Assembly: GCA_020152595.1 (NCBI GenBank) | Contig: JAIGNY010001179.1 | Span: 707,001 to 771,000, forward strand | DNA: 64,000 nt | Direction of reading: 5' to 3' | From: Chiridota heheva | Lineage: Eukaryota > Echinodermata > Holothuroidea > Apodida > Chiridotidae | Part shown: piece by piece, positions 11,431 through 23,530 of the stretch | Layout of the letters: every line of letters starts with the position of its first letter | Position numbering within the stretch: the stretch's first letter is position 1 | The notes under the pieces: model-generated | Databases searched by the model: none | Told to the model about the DNA's origin: nothing | The model's input: only the letters and a program-made list of their open reading frames with translations | Position numbers and translations under genes: made by a program

Positions 11431-12029
11431 AACTTAAAACCCTTAATCCCAACATAACTAGGCCAGGAAGCAATTCCTCGCTTCCCTCCACACCAAGCCT
11501 TCCTACTCGAACGTAGTCTCCTCTAACACCAATACCGCCCCACCCCCTCCCCCCAACACAATTAAAACTGACTCACATGCCCAAACCGACCTCACCTGGC
11601 TCTTCTTACCTAGTCCTAAGCCCATCACCATTGCCAACAACCTAACCTAACCACACCCAATACCCACACCACTTCTCTCCTCAACCTCCCTTCCTACTCT
11701 AAAGCCCCCACCTCCCCCTACACCAACATCACTAATACCATCATACATCAAACTAAAACCAGCCAGGCTAACAATCAACAAACCAACCAACAAACAACCA
11801 ACCAAAGAACAACCATTTAACAAACAGCCCGCCACCCAAACCCACATGCATGACACTGAAGAGAATATGGATTGTTCGATTACCGAACACACCGATTATA
11901 CTTCTCGTCCAATTTTCAAAAAGAATCGCTTCCAAAGAAACAGATCCAAAAAAAAACAAGCAAACTCCGACCCAACAGATCTTCCTGCAGATAACCCCCT
12001 GCCTCCTTATGGCGTGCACCACAAACAAT

Positions 12030-12930
12030 TACAATAACACCCACAACATTATACAATGGAACATAAGGAGCCTTACGGCCAATTCTGAAGAAATTGACCT
12101 TCTGGCCACCTCCTTCAACCCAGTCGTTTTCTGCCTACATGAAACATTCTTGAAAACCACCGACCATTACACCCTCAACAATTTCGCTTGCTATCACAAA
12201 CATCAAGTGGACGCCGACAGAGCCTGTGGGGGTGTCTCCATTCTTGTTAGACACGATATCCCACACAGCCTTGTTCATGTGCACACCGACCTTCAGGACA
12301 TCTGTATATCTATCTCCCTCCACAAAACTTTCACTCTTTGCAATATCTACCCCCCTCCCCCCCCCCCCCCCTTCCAACACCAACATTCAACCAACCAGCC
12401 TTAACAACCTCATCCCTCAGCTTCCCACCCCTTCATCCTTTTTGGTGACTTCAACGCTCACTACCCTCTGTGGGGCTCTAATACCACCACCCCCAGAGGC
12501 AAGTTAATCGAAAACGCTCTTCGTCAGCACAGCCTGTCCTTGCTCAACACTAACTCCCCGACCTACCTTCATCCTGCCTAAGGCTTTCTCACTTGTATTG
12601 ACCTGTTTATCTGTTCCCCTAACCTCCTCCCTGATTTTATCTGGAGAGTCACTGCTGACCTCCGTGGTAGTGATCATTACCCTCTTCTTATACACTCCAA
12701 CCTTCAACCCACCCCCACTGACCACACCCCCAATTGGAACTTCGAGAAGGCTGACTGGCCCCTTTTTGAAACCCTCTGTGACTCACACCTCTCCCCCCAT
12801 CTCCTCGAGGATGATTGATCTCATGTCGACTTCAGTAATATCCTTATCAAGATCGCCACCTGCTGAATTCCCCAAAACCCCCAAATCATCTCCCCAACCC
12901 CTGGTTCTCTGATGACTGCAAAACCGACAT
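12030..12930 (+). pseudogene. I/Nimb-like LINE ORF2: AP-like endonuclease
   Basis: 'IIQWNIRSLTANSEEIDLL' starts the domain near 12045. 'VVFCLHETFL' near 12125-12155 carries the catalytic Glu (expected QE; here HE). 'FTLCNIYPP' near 12335 runs into a 15-bp C homopolymer at about 12356-12371. 'LFGDFNAHYPLWGS' near 12440 supplies GDxN, 'CIDLFICSP' near 12595 lies close to the end, and 'SDHYPLLI' near 12675 holds the SDH box. The pieces sit in different frames, so the copy is dead. Confidence 0.7.
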
Positions 12931-13089
12931 CAAGCAACAGGAAAAGAGCCCTCAGGAACTTTAAAACTAACCCGACCACCCCATAACCCCAACCTTTTTC
13001 GCATCAGCCGTGCCAAGGCCAGACGCACTATCAAGTACAGTAAAACCAACACTTGGAACAACTGCATCTCTTCTCTCACCACCAACACC

Positions 13090-14560
13090 CCCACTAAGAA
13101 GATTTGGAGAATGGTTAATAGCTTCCACGGCAGAGTAGGCAAATCTCCCATCTATTTCTCTTGGAATGGTGACCTTCTCACCGCGAAAAAGGACATCGTT
13201 AACCACCTCGCCGCCTCTTTCAGCAACATCTCTCGTCCTCGACCAACTACTCCAATGCTTTCAAAACCAAAAAAAGTTTGCGATGAAGCCCGGAGAATCA
13301 CTTTTCCCTCTGACAACTCCGACAGCTACAACACCCCTCTCACCCTTTCTAAATTAAACCAAGCCATCCACGACGCTGGCTGCACCTCCAAGGGCCCAGA
13401 TAACATCCCCTACCAATTCCTGAAACACCTCTCCATCAAAGCCACGCCACCACTACCCTACTCACCATCTTCAACCACATTTGGTCCTCACATTCTTTTT
13501 CCCCCATCTGGAGGACAGCTATTGTCATCCCCGTCCTTAAACCGGGAAAGGACGTTACCGACCCCTCCAGCTACCGCCCCATCACCCTCACCTGCCGTCT
13601 CTGTAAAATTATGGAAAGATCATTAATCAGAGACTAAACTGGTTCCTTGAGACCAACAGAATCCTCTCCCCTCACCAAAGCGGCTTCCGAAAACGTCGCA
13701 ATACTCTAGACCAATTAATTACGCTCGACATCGCTATCCGGGAATCCTTTGCAAAAAAGAAACACCTCATTGCCATATTTTTTGACCTCGAGAAAGCTTT
13801 CGACACTACTTTGAAATACGGCATTACCCGCAAACTTCACACCATCGGCCTCAGGAGCTATCGGCCTCAGAGGCCATCTCCCCATCTTTATTCAAAACTT
13901 CCTCTCACCCAGGCAGTTCCAACTTTGTATTGGCCACACCCTCTCCAACCCGTACCCCCAAGAAGAGGGTGTCCCCCAAGGCAGCATCCTTTCTCTCACT
14001 CTCTTCAACCTAAGCATTAATGACATCGCGGATAACATTGGCCCCAACATCAAACGTACTTTCTACGTGGATGACTTTACCATCTTCTACTCCTTCCCTA
14101 GATTTCCTATTGTTGAAAATAGGCTCCGAATCAGCCTCAACCAGCTGCAAGTCTGGAGCAACAACAACGGTTTTAAATTCTCTAAAGACAAGACAGTCTG
14201 TCTGCATGCACTTTTGTCATTTCAACAACCTCCACCCCAACCCAAACTTTGTGCTCAATGGTAATCGCATCCCTAAAAATGAACACACAAAGTTCCTGGG
14301 TCTAACTCTAAACCCCAAGCTCACCTACAAGCAACACATCACCAACCTGATACTAAAAGGCAACAGCTCCCTCAACATTCTCCGACTTCTCTCCAACACC
14401 ACTTTGGGAGCGAACCGCTATGCTCTCCTCAAAATTTTCAGGCTCACCATTCGTGCCAAGCTTGACTATGGCAATATTGTCCACTGTATCGCTCACAACT
14501 CATACCTCATCCACACCTTCCAAAATGAAGCCCTCAGGCTTTGTTTAGGTACCTAAAGGA
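13090..14560 (+). pseudogene. I/Nimb-like LINE ORF2: reverse transcriptase
   Basis: Collinear RT motifs in shifting frames: 'GCTSKGPDNIPYQFLKHL' near 13378-13430, 'SYRPITLTCRLCKIMER' near 13570-13620, 'HQSGFRKRRNTLDQL' near 13675, 'FFDLEKAFDTT' near 13777-13808, 'EGVPQGSILS' near 13970-13995, the catalytic 'FYVDDFTIFYSF' near 14061-14095 (YVDD type), then 'KFLGLTLNPKLTYKQHI' near 14290-14340 and 'FRLTIRAKLDYGNIVH'. At least four frame changes occur. The catalytic aspartates are retained. Confidence 0.75.
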
Positions 14561-14899
14561 CCTCCCCAATCACCAGCCTTCATGTTAAACCCAACGAACC
14601 CCCTTTCTACTTAGATGTAAAAAGCTAAGCCTCTCTTATGCTTTTAGAGTCCTCACCAACACCCAGAACCCTATTTACAACCTCATTAGGTACCCCAATT
14701 TCTTCACCCTCTTTGATAGGACTAAAACCCTATTCCCTCCCTTCAGCTTACACATTAAATCAGACCTCTTCCATCTCGGCATCAACCCCGCCACTTTCGG
14801 CACCTACTCCTGGCCCACTTTTCCTCCTTGGGCTACCCCCTCCCTTCTGTCCACCTAGGCCTCTCCACTCATCACAAAACTCAAACCCACCCTAACCTC

Positions 14900-15690
14900 T
14901 TCATCAATCTCCACAACCAAATCAAAGACCAACTCTCAAATTACACCTCCATCTATACTGATGGCCCCAAGGAAGGCAACAAGACAACTGCTGCTGCCGT
15001 CATCCAAGACATCACCCTCAGTAGCAAACTTCCCGACTACTCATCCATCTTTTCAGCCAAGGCTAAGGCCATTGTCCTCGCCCTTAATCTTACTGAGCAC
15101 TTTTCGTTCAGCCACTTTGCCATTTTCTCTGACTCAAAGGCTGTTCTTACTTCTTTACTTAATCTTAAATGGGATAACCTCACATGCCACCTCCTCCTCC
15201 GGAAACTCCTTTCTCCCACCCTCTGCAGGAAAAGTGTTCTTTTCTTCTGGATACCCAGCCATGTTGGCGTCCCTGGCAATGACAGGGCTAATGCAGCCGC
15301 TAAGCTTGCCCTCAACCTCCTCCCTACCCCTTTCCCAAAACCCTCTCTGACATCAAACCGCTTATCGCTTCCCTTGTTTGTGACCGTTGGCAAACCTCAT
15401 GGAACTCCCAAATTGATAACAAACTCCATGTCATCCAGCGCACAATTCCGATCAAATCCAACATCAACAACCAACCTCTCTCGTATCGACAAAGCTCATA
15501 GAATTGGTCACACCCACCTCACTCACTCCCACCTCCTTATTGGCTCTCCCAACCCCTCTGCAACAATTGCCACTGCACCCTCACAGTACATCACGTTCTC
15601 CTTGCTTGCCCCTGTACAACCTTCCCAGAGCTTCCCTCGCTCCCCACAACTCAATTGCGGAGTTCTTCCAGAAAAATCCTCCGGATAAAA
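14900..15690 (+). pseudogene. I/Nimb-like LINE ORF2: RNase H domain and tail
   Basis: 'SIYTDGPKEGN' near 14949 gives the first Asp. 'FSAKAKAIVLALNL' near 15055 stands where the family has AE, so the catalytic Glu position reads Lys. 'FAIFSDSKAVLTSLLNLKW' near 15117-15170 gives the second Asp. 'FFWIPSHVGVPGNDRANAAA' near 15240-15300 gives the terminal motif. The domain is in one open frame (14828-15688), then a Cys/His-like tail and 3' UTR follow. Its family role is to remove RNA from the RNA:DNA hybrid. Confidence 0.78.
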
Positions 15691-16489
15691 TTATCTCCTT
15701 CCTTCATCATACTTCCCTCTACAACCATATTTAATTCTCCTCTTCCACCCCCTCTGTACTTTGTTTTTGTTTCAACCATGCACCTCCCCTCTCGAACACA
15801 GCTTTCTGACCTTTTGTTCTTGAATTTCTCTCATTCTCCCCCTGTTTCCTTTCCTTCCTACCTCTAGAATGATCTAACCTCTCAGGCACAATTTGACCCT
15901 CGTTGTCGTGGTGCCGTTAAGCCCCCATCAAACAAATTAAAAAAACAAAAACATTTTAATACAGTTAAAAAAAAACAAAACAAAAGACACCTGCAAAAAA
16001 TGGTGCAAATAGCACCTGCTTAAACATATACATACAACTAACAAATGAAAATGTATCCCCCCTCCCCTCTCTTCCCTTCCGGGTCTGATCAGTTGTAGAC
16101 AACAACAATGGTGGAAATGGTGTATACGTTAAATAAAATGAGATGCGTTTGATGCAACCTCCGATAAGCTGATAAATGCGTTTGCTTTGTGTAAGTTACT
16201 CGCCAGTACAAAAAACTGTTTTAAATGATTATTTTGAATGAGAAAACCCTTTTTCCTCCAACGGTTTTCCTGCATGAATAATCTAACTCCATACTTTAAT
16301 GACAACTCTTTTTAATTTAAAAAAACGCACGAAACAATTATCGAAAGTAAAAACTGATCACAAAAGCAAATAATGTGATCATTTCCCATCAGGAAAATGA
16401 TAATAACTTTATTTCAGGCCCCTCTCTGCATGTATTATACAGTTATATGCGCTAACCGGACTACGTACCTGACTACGTCCGTATATATG

Positions 16490-16640
16490 TATATGCCTCT
16501 CAGACCGGCATAAAATCATCAAATTCCGATCAAAATTGACAAAGAGCATAAAATAGCATTAAAAAAAAAATCATAACATTTTGTAGAAAAATTGACATCA
16601 TGGATGCAGCAGAGTAGCCAAATCCCTGTCAAAAATGGTG
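16490..16640 (+). repeat. Dispersed repeat, copy 1 (inverted copy at 43985-44165)
   Basis: Shares GGCATAAAA, GATCAAAATTGAC(A/G)AA(G)AGCATAAA, AAATAGCAT and GTCAAAAATGGT with the reverse complement of 43985-44165. The second copy interrupts the DIRS-like element at 40277-48097, so it is probably a separate transposable element; no termini were identified. Confidence 0.5.
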
Positions 16641-17227
16641 AATCTTAATGTTGCACTCTATATGGTTCTTGTTTGGACTTGGTTACCATTGACACTTGCT
16701 TTGCATATTCTTGATATTGTAAAGAACTGTGTTACTAACATATTTTCTTATATGCATGCAGTGAAAATTATGATATTGTGGACCAAAAACTAATCAAATT
16801 CCCTGTCCAGAACTGTCATATTGTCACTAGGGCATGCCCTGAAATGATATATTAGTTGTACTTTTAATAGTTCATATGTGGGCTACAGGAGCATTTTATA
16901 CATGTAAGATTAGTGCCCATACATCAGCGATGTTCGGATTTTCCACATGTTAGAAAATCGAACATCTCAAGGCCACCGAAAATGTACGCATTACTGACTG
17001 CTCTCACGCTCCATACATAAAGTGTACGATTAAACATATACTGTATACGTACGGAGTTTATTTCGGGAATGGCTTAAACGAATACAGCGTGTACATTATT
17101 TAAGAAATATTGAGTGAGGGCACTGCGAGTAGCAATGTCGGGCACAAAGTTGGCATGTTTACCTTAATGTTGCATGTTCAATGAACATTGTGGCACAAGA
17201 CTTTTGAAGTTATTTTCTGCATAATAC

Positions 17228-17263
17228 CAAAGAGCTTCTAGAAGAGCTTGTAGAAGCTCTTTG
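17228..17263. repeat. Perfect 13-bp hairpin
   Basis: CAAAGAGCTTCTA and TAGAAGCTCTTTG are exact reverse complements around a 10-base loop (GAAGAGCTTG) that itself repeats GAAGAGCTT. There is no coding context. Confidence 0.75.
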
Positions 17264-18749
17264 ATAATACATTTAGAGATAGCATTTAGTTATAACTATC
17301 ATACATTCATTGTTTAATGTATAATATTTCAGAGACCCATTTTCTGTATTGAAACTAAGGCCGTCCTTGCTACTGTTCTTTCTAAAAGTACGTTGCCATT
17401 TTCTCTGATTTTATATCTGTCCTCGCGGCCAGTCCAGGCCAAAATGTGGGACAACCCAATAATCTTAAGTACAGAATAAAATAAAACTTGTAAGTAAGGA
17501 GAAATATCCTGCTGGATGCTATAGGTATCCTTGGAAACGTTTGAGCACACAAGGCTGTTAAAGATGCATTTGACCTCAACCCTTCCCATTTTTCCTTATT
17601 TTTTGACTTTACCTTCTTTTGGCACACATGACCATTTTGTCCAATTTTTGTGATGTGGAAGTCTGATTAAATTACCAACCAACAAAAGTTTTGAAGTGTA
17701 CTCCTTTACAAGAACATCCTTTAAAAAAGGGCTGTCGTGGCGTTTTATTTTTGTATGGATAGTAATAAAGAAAGCAGTGGCATGTTTTAAGGGGTGGGGC
17801 TTCGTCCATAAGAATCATAGCCTCCCTCCCTGAAAAAAAAAAAAAAAAAAAATTTCTGCGAAAAATTTCATGAATTTTAAGGAATATCTTCGTCAATTTT
17901 CGGAAAATCTCCTTCATTGTGGGGAAAATTTCCTTCATTTTCGCGAAATCAAGCTCTTTAGTGAAATCATCTTCAATTTCCGGGAATTTTCTGTCAATTC
18001 GAGAAATTCTCAGGAAGTGTTACCAAAAAATCAAACAGGAAATAGAAAAATTTCCGTCCTTTAACAGCATTCAGTGTTTTTTTTTTACGTTTATTTTCGG
18101 GGGGCGGGAGTGGGGAGCTTAAGCCCCCTCAAAAACGAAAAGCTAGACACGACCCTTAAAGGCTATGTATCGTGATTCAAATGTGGCGGCGTCATTTTAT
18201 TTAAAAACGATACTGATTGGACTATTAATGTATACCATTGTGTTTCAACTAATCAAAACACAGGAATTAAATTATATTTACCTCGTACGTTAGAGACGAA
18301 AATTAGGCTTTAAAGAACGAGAACAAAGTTATGTAGGTTTTAATTTATTAATTATAAAATAGAATAGATGCAATAAATAAAGACGATGTGCAACTTGTTC
18401 TCCTGAAATAAATTCTACCCACGCCGAATTTGACAGGTTGCAAGATTACAGTGCATGTGTACGTGCAGACGTGATGGACACTAAAAATTTCTTAACCATG
18501 TTAACATAGCTCTTTTAAGTTTAAGAACCGCGTCCGGTGTAGTCAACATTTTGACCGTATTATACACCTTAGCCACTACATGGCTGTTATACAAGTATTC
18601 AGTATTGCCTAGCATGTAAGTGCCTACCGAGTGAGGTGTTTATCTCACTACATCCAGTGAGACTAGCCTCGTTCATTTCAAATTTCAAATAATATCATTT
18701 CTCCTTCACTATCTCTTTGTGACTCTTCAAAAAATATTAGTGTAATAAA

Positions 18750-18919
18750 TTTACCCCGCTAAGCGTAGCGGGGATATTTACGAGAGTTATACTTACCTTC
18801 CATGCTATAATATGCAATCTGGTCACACGACCTGATTCTAACGCACTTCTAACCGAACCTAAAAAACGCAGTAACCAGCCAAGCCCTGACCTCCATAATA
18901 CCTCTGTACCACCTCACTC
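18750..18919. repeat. DIRS-like copy 1, left (coding 3') terminal repeat
   Basis: The outermost bases form CCCCGCTAAGCGTAGCGGGG (18754-18773), a perfect 8-bp stem with AGCG loop, which the right end lacks. From ATATTTAC onward the sequence matches the reverse complement of the right end, with small differences at the outer edge (CGAGAGTTATACTTACC versus TTCAAGTTATACCTTACC) and near identity after CTTCCATGCTATAATATGC. Confidence 0.85.
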
Positions 18920-18963
18920 AACATTCCACCGAGGCCTGAACGAGAGAGGGGAGGCGGGCGGGA

Positions 18964-19065
18964 TGCATGGAAGGTAAGTATAACTCTCGTAAATATCCCC
19001 GCTACGCTTAGCGGGGTAAATTTACTTCAAGTTATACCTTACCTTCCATGCTATAATATGCAATC
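18964..19065. repeat. DIRS-like copy 1, internal complementary region
   Basis: The left part (GCATGGAAGG...GCGGGGTAAA, 18965-19020) is the reverse complement of the element's left terminus. The right part (TTTACTTCAAGTTATACC..., from 19021) is the reverse complement of its right terminus. Joined at 19020/19021, the block equals the reverse complement of a circle in which the right end abuts the left end. This is the defining ICR arrangement of DIRS1-type elements, thought to template completion of a circular intermediate. Confidence 0.85.
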
Positions 19066-19956
19066 AGATTGCAACCGAGGATAGGAAGGAAGGTAGTTCA
19101 GATCGCCGCACAATTTTTTTTTTTTTTTTAATGGCTGGTACGAAAACTCACACGAACCGAATCCCGTTCAAAGGACGAAATTCCTTCACCTCGGAAGGAT
19201 GAAAGACCTCAAGAGTGGGAAGAACTCAAACATAGTAAACCACGGCGAGGTACAGTCAAACCGAACAAGGCACCATTCGTTGACAGTAACGGAGGCAAAC
19301 CTCGAAAGAACCTGAGCGAAAAGCCCAGAAAAACAAGCCAACCGGAAGAGCGTTTGGACACAATTACAGCAAAGTGTCCACAAAAAACGCCACAAGCCAC
19401 ACCGGATTCGTCCACGAGACGGAACCGGCGAGTAAACCACGATCGGGAACGAAGCGTGTACCAACGAAAACGAATTGAAGAAAACCCGGACAAGGGAAAA
19501 ATTCGTTAGCGCATAACCGCGTAAGAGCTAAAGTTAGCGGGGGAACACGAACGTCGAAAAGTGAGTCAGACCAAAAACAAGAGAAAAACCGCAAAAAGCG
19601 TTTTCTCGAACGGCGGCACGAGAGATCCCGTGAAAAGAGGTTATGCCCCGAACCCGAGTGCATACCGCGGCCGTTCTATGAACAGTTCAGACTACTTTGA
19701 AAGAAAGCCACTGGATGATCTATCGGAGGAAAATGTCACATGACACACTACGAAAAGATCTCCCAGAACTTACCAATGGTCGCGAGTCAAAGACCGTAGA
19801 CCCCACTGGAAAAACCCTGGTGGATAGCTGCAAGTTATCCCAGAGCTCATGACGGAACTAAGCTTGAGAGAGAGCCCACCTCCACAACGGGGAGGGGTGA
19901 ACAACCCCTCAGAAAAGCCATGCTACGTCGAGGAAAGGCGGGCCGGGGCCACACCA

Positions 19957-20484
19957 TCAAACGAAGCGCTCCGGGACTGAGATGCAGTCCGCCGGAGCCC
20001 GGGAAAGAGACAAAAATCGTCCCTGACCCGAGGCTCGTACGTGAAGCCTGCAAGGTCTTGAGCAGCCAAAGTTCGTCCTGCGCCGAGACGAGAGGAACGA
20101 ATCCAGAACACGTGGAGTCCGTACCTCTCTGTCCGAAAAGGAGACCACAACCGTGGCGCAAAACTGAAAAGCCTCGCTCAGCACTAGCGGTAAAAGGGGA
20201 AAAACCCCGGCATTCTGCCTGTCGAAAAAGGTCAAGTACCCGTCCCAGTTTCCGACAGAAGGGGTCACAAGAAAAAGTGCCCCGACCTTGATCAAAGCCC
20301 CCGTCGGCACCGACGGTGATATCGGACGGGTGAAAACTTCGTTCCTTACACCAGGTGGAGCACCGCACCACCACCAAAGGGTGTGACCACCGACTGAAAG
20401 TGTAAAGCGGAGGGACTGAACGACACCATCCGCAGTCCAGAAAAAACTGCGGCTGAGCAAAGGTTGTTGAAACCGACTGACCAA
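19957..20484 (-). pseudogene. DIRS-like copy 1, degenerate RT-connection/RNase H region
   Basis: The minus-strand frame reads 'RFQQPLLSR' then 'SVGGHTLWWWCGAPPG' and 'RPISPSVPTGALIKVGALF'. In copy 2 the aligned stretch reads '..WWCGFFHRSRGA..PSVVTDAS.TGWGAHL', and in the 61-kb fragment 'SPSVPTDAS'. The PTGAL here is therefore a mutated TDAS: the catalytic Asp of RNase H is lost. The WW pair before it is a common DIRS/Ngaro feature. The longer overlapping ORF on 19847-20491 is the same DNA in another frame. Confidence 0.6.
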
Positions 20485-20519
20485 AAATCAAAGGCTAAGC
20501 GAAACAAAAAGGCAGGCGT

Positions 20520-23500
20520 TAATATAAAACGTATACAAGAAGGGCTGCCAACCGTGTAAGGCTATGTAGCTGTGAGGACGGCATGGGTCGTAAGACCGCG
20601 GAGCCCGTACAACATAGTCGACGGCACCAAGCGGGTCCGAAAACTGTAGCAGTTGCGGGACGCGTAGCTCCAGGCCACGCCTATCAACAGCGAAACTTGC
20701 CTAAGAAGTTGACTGGAGAAAGTGTTAACGTACTACGTATAGTAACAACCTTGAAAGCGCGGAGCCTACGGCTACGGCGCGGAGAAACGAATACCGTATG
20801 TCTGTGCGGGCAGTTAAGTAACAGGCCGTAAAACCGCAAGGAAGCAGCTGTAAGGTGTTAAAGTATGGAATGAACCATACGTGCCGTTGTTGGTAATAGC
20901 TACCCCAAACGTAAGGTTGTCTATCAAAAGGCCACCTATGGTCAAGAAAAATATCCTTCATGGAGGTAATATTGACAAGTAGGGGTAACGTACTCGTCAA
21001 CCGTATGAGTCATAAACCCCAACACTGGGGTAGAAATCACGAAAGAGGTGACGTCCTGTATACTACACGGACCGTTAAACACCCTGCACCACGGAGCTGA
21101 AAAGCGCGTGGCTACTGGGGACTTACGCCGTACAAAGTACGCAACCCCGTTAAGTATTATAGATCCGTTATGGGTCTACAAGGCGTCAGCATGACAAGTA
21201 AAAACCACGAGTCCTCCGCCAACTATGTCTCTGTGCACCACGGAGCAAAAGCTCGTGGCTACGAGGGGGACAACTGGTACTGGTACGTGTCCCGAACGTA
21301 GTAGCTATCAGTACAAAGGACCGTCTAGGTCCACGATAGCGTGAACGTACTACACCTGTAACGCGGAGTCGTTATCTCATTATACCTCTGTTCACCACGG
21401 GGCCACCGAGTAAGTGGCTACGCGTAGGGAAGATGCACGCAGTACGCGTTCCCGTTGAGAATAGTTAAAAGATATATATACGGGAGGCCGTAAGGAATAC
21501 GGAGGAGTTCACGTGCCACGCAAGCTATACGATGTCGTAAACTGAGTTTGTTTCATCACGGAGCTCACGAAACCGGTAGCTGCGTGGGGAAGAGGGGACT
21601 ACCGTCGTACTCAGCACGTATCCCGGTAAGAGAAACGGCCGCGAACTCAGTAGTTCATGGCTACTGGTCCTCTACCACACAGCGCGCTGCTGGTATAGGC
21701 CGTTAACTCCGTTTGTATAAAATCACACGGAGCCGCGAAGCTGGCGGCTCTGGCGTGGGACTGCCGTTGAACGCTAAAAACGTCCCAGCAAGAAAAACGA
21801 CCGCGGAACACTGCAACACGCCGGCTAACGGTCGCAATATCCCGAAGTTCCGTTACCGGGTTTATCGACGTTACGGAAACCGCGTTAATATCTGTAGAAT
21901 GCGAGCGAAGGTCTCGTTCGACGCAAGAATCACATTCAGAGTAGTTTGAGCGGTCGCGTGGAACTACGTAACACGGAAGGAATAGCTCGTGATGGTATGC
22001 CTCCCGTAAAGAAGGAAATCTTATCACCCGAGCGCTAGGCCTCGAAACCCGAGCAAGCGCTAACACGCGATGCATCCTGGGAGCGTGACGTGCCGACAAG
22101 CGGGACTCGTCCCCGTGTCCATGAACTGGTGAAAAACTATGCGGAACCGTGGCGTTCACGCGAAAATCTCACCAAGTCAGCTCACACGGACGGGGATCTC
22201 GAAACTAACGGGTGTGACGTCGTTACCTTGCTGTAGAACTAAGCAGCACTACAGACCCAAACGTCATCCCATGCCCCGGACGGAGCCAAGTTGTGTTACG
22301 GACCCTTCACGGGCCGTAAAAACAAGCCGGGGGCGTATGGAACCGACATTCGGAGCCGCACGGACCCTAATGGACCCGATGCAAGTAATCCAATGGCTCT
22401 ACAACTAGCCGTAAAAGGGGACTAACTCACGCAAGACCCGTGGCGTGCCGCCTCTTGTGGGCCTACGGTCCCATCGCGGAACCGAGGACCACAGCGGTGT
22501 ACACAGTTTGAACATGTCGATAACACCAAAGCGCAACCTAAGAAGCGTTTACATGCGACGATCGCAGGACAGTCAAGGCGCGCCAGAACGCGACCGACAC
22601 TAGGGACCTGCCCGTCGTGTCGATGATATAGGCGCAAAACATCGCGGAACTGTGGCGTTCAACGTGGAAAATCCTACAGAGGCAGTTCACACGGCCGTGG
22701 AACAGCGTAGCCATGACCAAGCAGCTTCCTAGCTAGCGAACTCAACCGGGGTTCATCGACAGTGCACGTTATCCCGTTGCAAAAACTCTGAAGTCGTACA
22801 GGCCCGCACGGTCTAGAGAAGCGTTTGCACGCTATGCAAAGCGGGACCTCTGAGGTGCGTAACGTACCGACGCACGGAGGCCTGTCCTCCGTGCCTACGA
22901 TACTGGTGAAAGTAATTGCGGAAATGTAACGTTCAACGCGGATAATCGTATTAATGGTGTTTACATGATCGTGGAACTGCGTAGCTAATGGCCACGGAAC
23001 CATTAATAGAATAGCTCTCACGGCGCTATACTACTTGTGAAGATTATCACTTGTCACCTGGCCACATAGCTCGTAGCTAGCGGGTGCATATCCGGGTAAA
23101 TCGTACGGTGTACGATATCCCGTTACAAAACTACGGAGCCGTACGCATCCGAACACCGGAGCCGCATAATCTGCACGCGTAACGCGTGAGATGGATGTGA
23201 CCGGAGCGTAAATCAAAGAAGCGTTAGCACGCTACGCCGGGACATCAAGGGTGTGTAGAGCATCGACGCCCGAGGACCTGTCCTCCATGTCCATGATACT
23301 GGTGAAAATAATTACGGAACGGTAATGTTCAGCGCAGACAATCTTAATTGCGTTTGCGAAGTCGTGGAACTGCGTAGCTAATGGCTACGGGACCAAGAAG
23401 AAAATAGCTGTCGTGATGCTATACTTCTTGTAAAGAAAGTCATCTGTCACCTGACCACGTAGCGTAGTAGCTAGTGGGCGTATAACCGGGTGAACCGTAC

Positions 23501-23530
23501 AGTGTACGTTATCCCATTAAAGATAAGTTC
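20520..23530. repeat. DIRS-like copy 1 interior: CpG-rich repeats with recurring hairpins
   Basis: Hairpins of CCACGGAGC-loop-GCTCGTGG type recur at about 21088-21111, 21238-21258, 21393-21418 and 21556-21590, and more loosely near 21672, at a spacing of about 150-165 bp. Further on, a longer unit recurs ('ACTGGTGAAA..GCGGAAC..GT.GCGTTCA') near 22122, 22630, 22905 and 23300, roughly every 300-500 bp. No ORF here has a recognisable domain. This is the 5' half of the element in coding sense, where ORF1 and the start of RT would be expected. Confidence 0.55.

Larger units (their letters stand above)
10440..15960 (+). mobile_element. I/Nimb-like LINE with RNase H, near full length but inactivated
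   Basis: Plus-strand non-LTR element in the order 5' UTR (about 10440-10708), ORF1, AP-endonuclease, RT, RNase H, short 3' UTR and an A-rich end near 15950. The same 5' UTR (TGTGGAT(G/A)GGC..CTGTT and TAGTTCCGCG) and the same 3' end (TGGTGCCGTTAA) occur in the minus-strand copy at 46100-47515; the 3' end also recurs near 25535, which supports these boundaries. An RNase H domain after the RT is typical of I-group clades; I/Nimb is the best guess. Frameshifts and stops break every ORF. Confidence 0.82.
15961..18745. other. No gene seen; degenerate repeats and two hairpins
   Basis: AT-rich non-coding DNA. It holds a repeat shared with 43985-44165 (at about 16490-16640), a hairpin near 16927-16965 (GATGTTCGGATTTTC with GAAAATCGAACATC), a second at 17228-17263, a poly(A) run at 17834-17850, and degenerate repeats of TTTTCGGAAAATCTCCTTCA type at 17860-18060. 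The small ORFs here have no recognisable domain. Confidence 0.55.

Noticed and set aside
18790..18804. ATACTTACCT in the DIRS-like terminus, identical to the first ten bases of U1 snRNA
   Set aside because: No further U1 similarity follows. It is only the complement of a consensus donor site and can occur by chance.
19847..20491. 214-codon minus-strand ORF as a new gene
   Set aside because: It overlaps the degenerate RNase H frame of the DIRS-like element and has no recognisable domain of its own.
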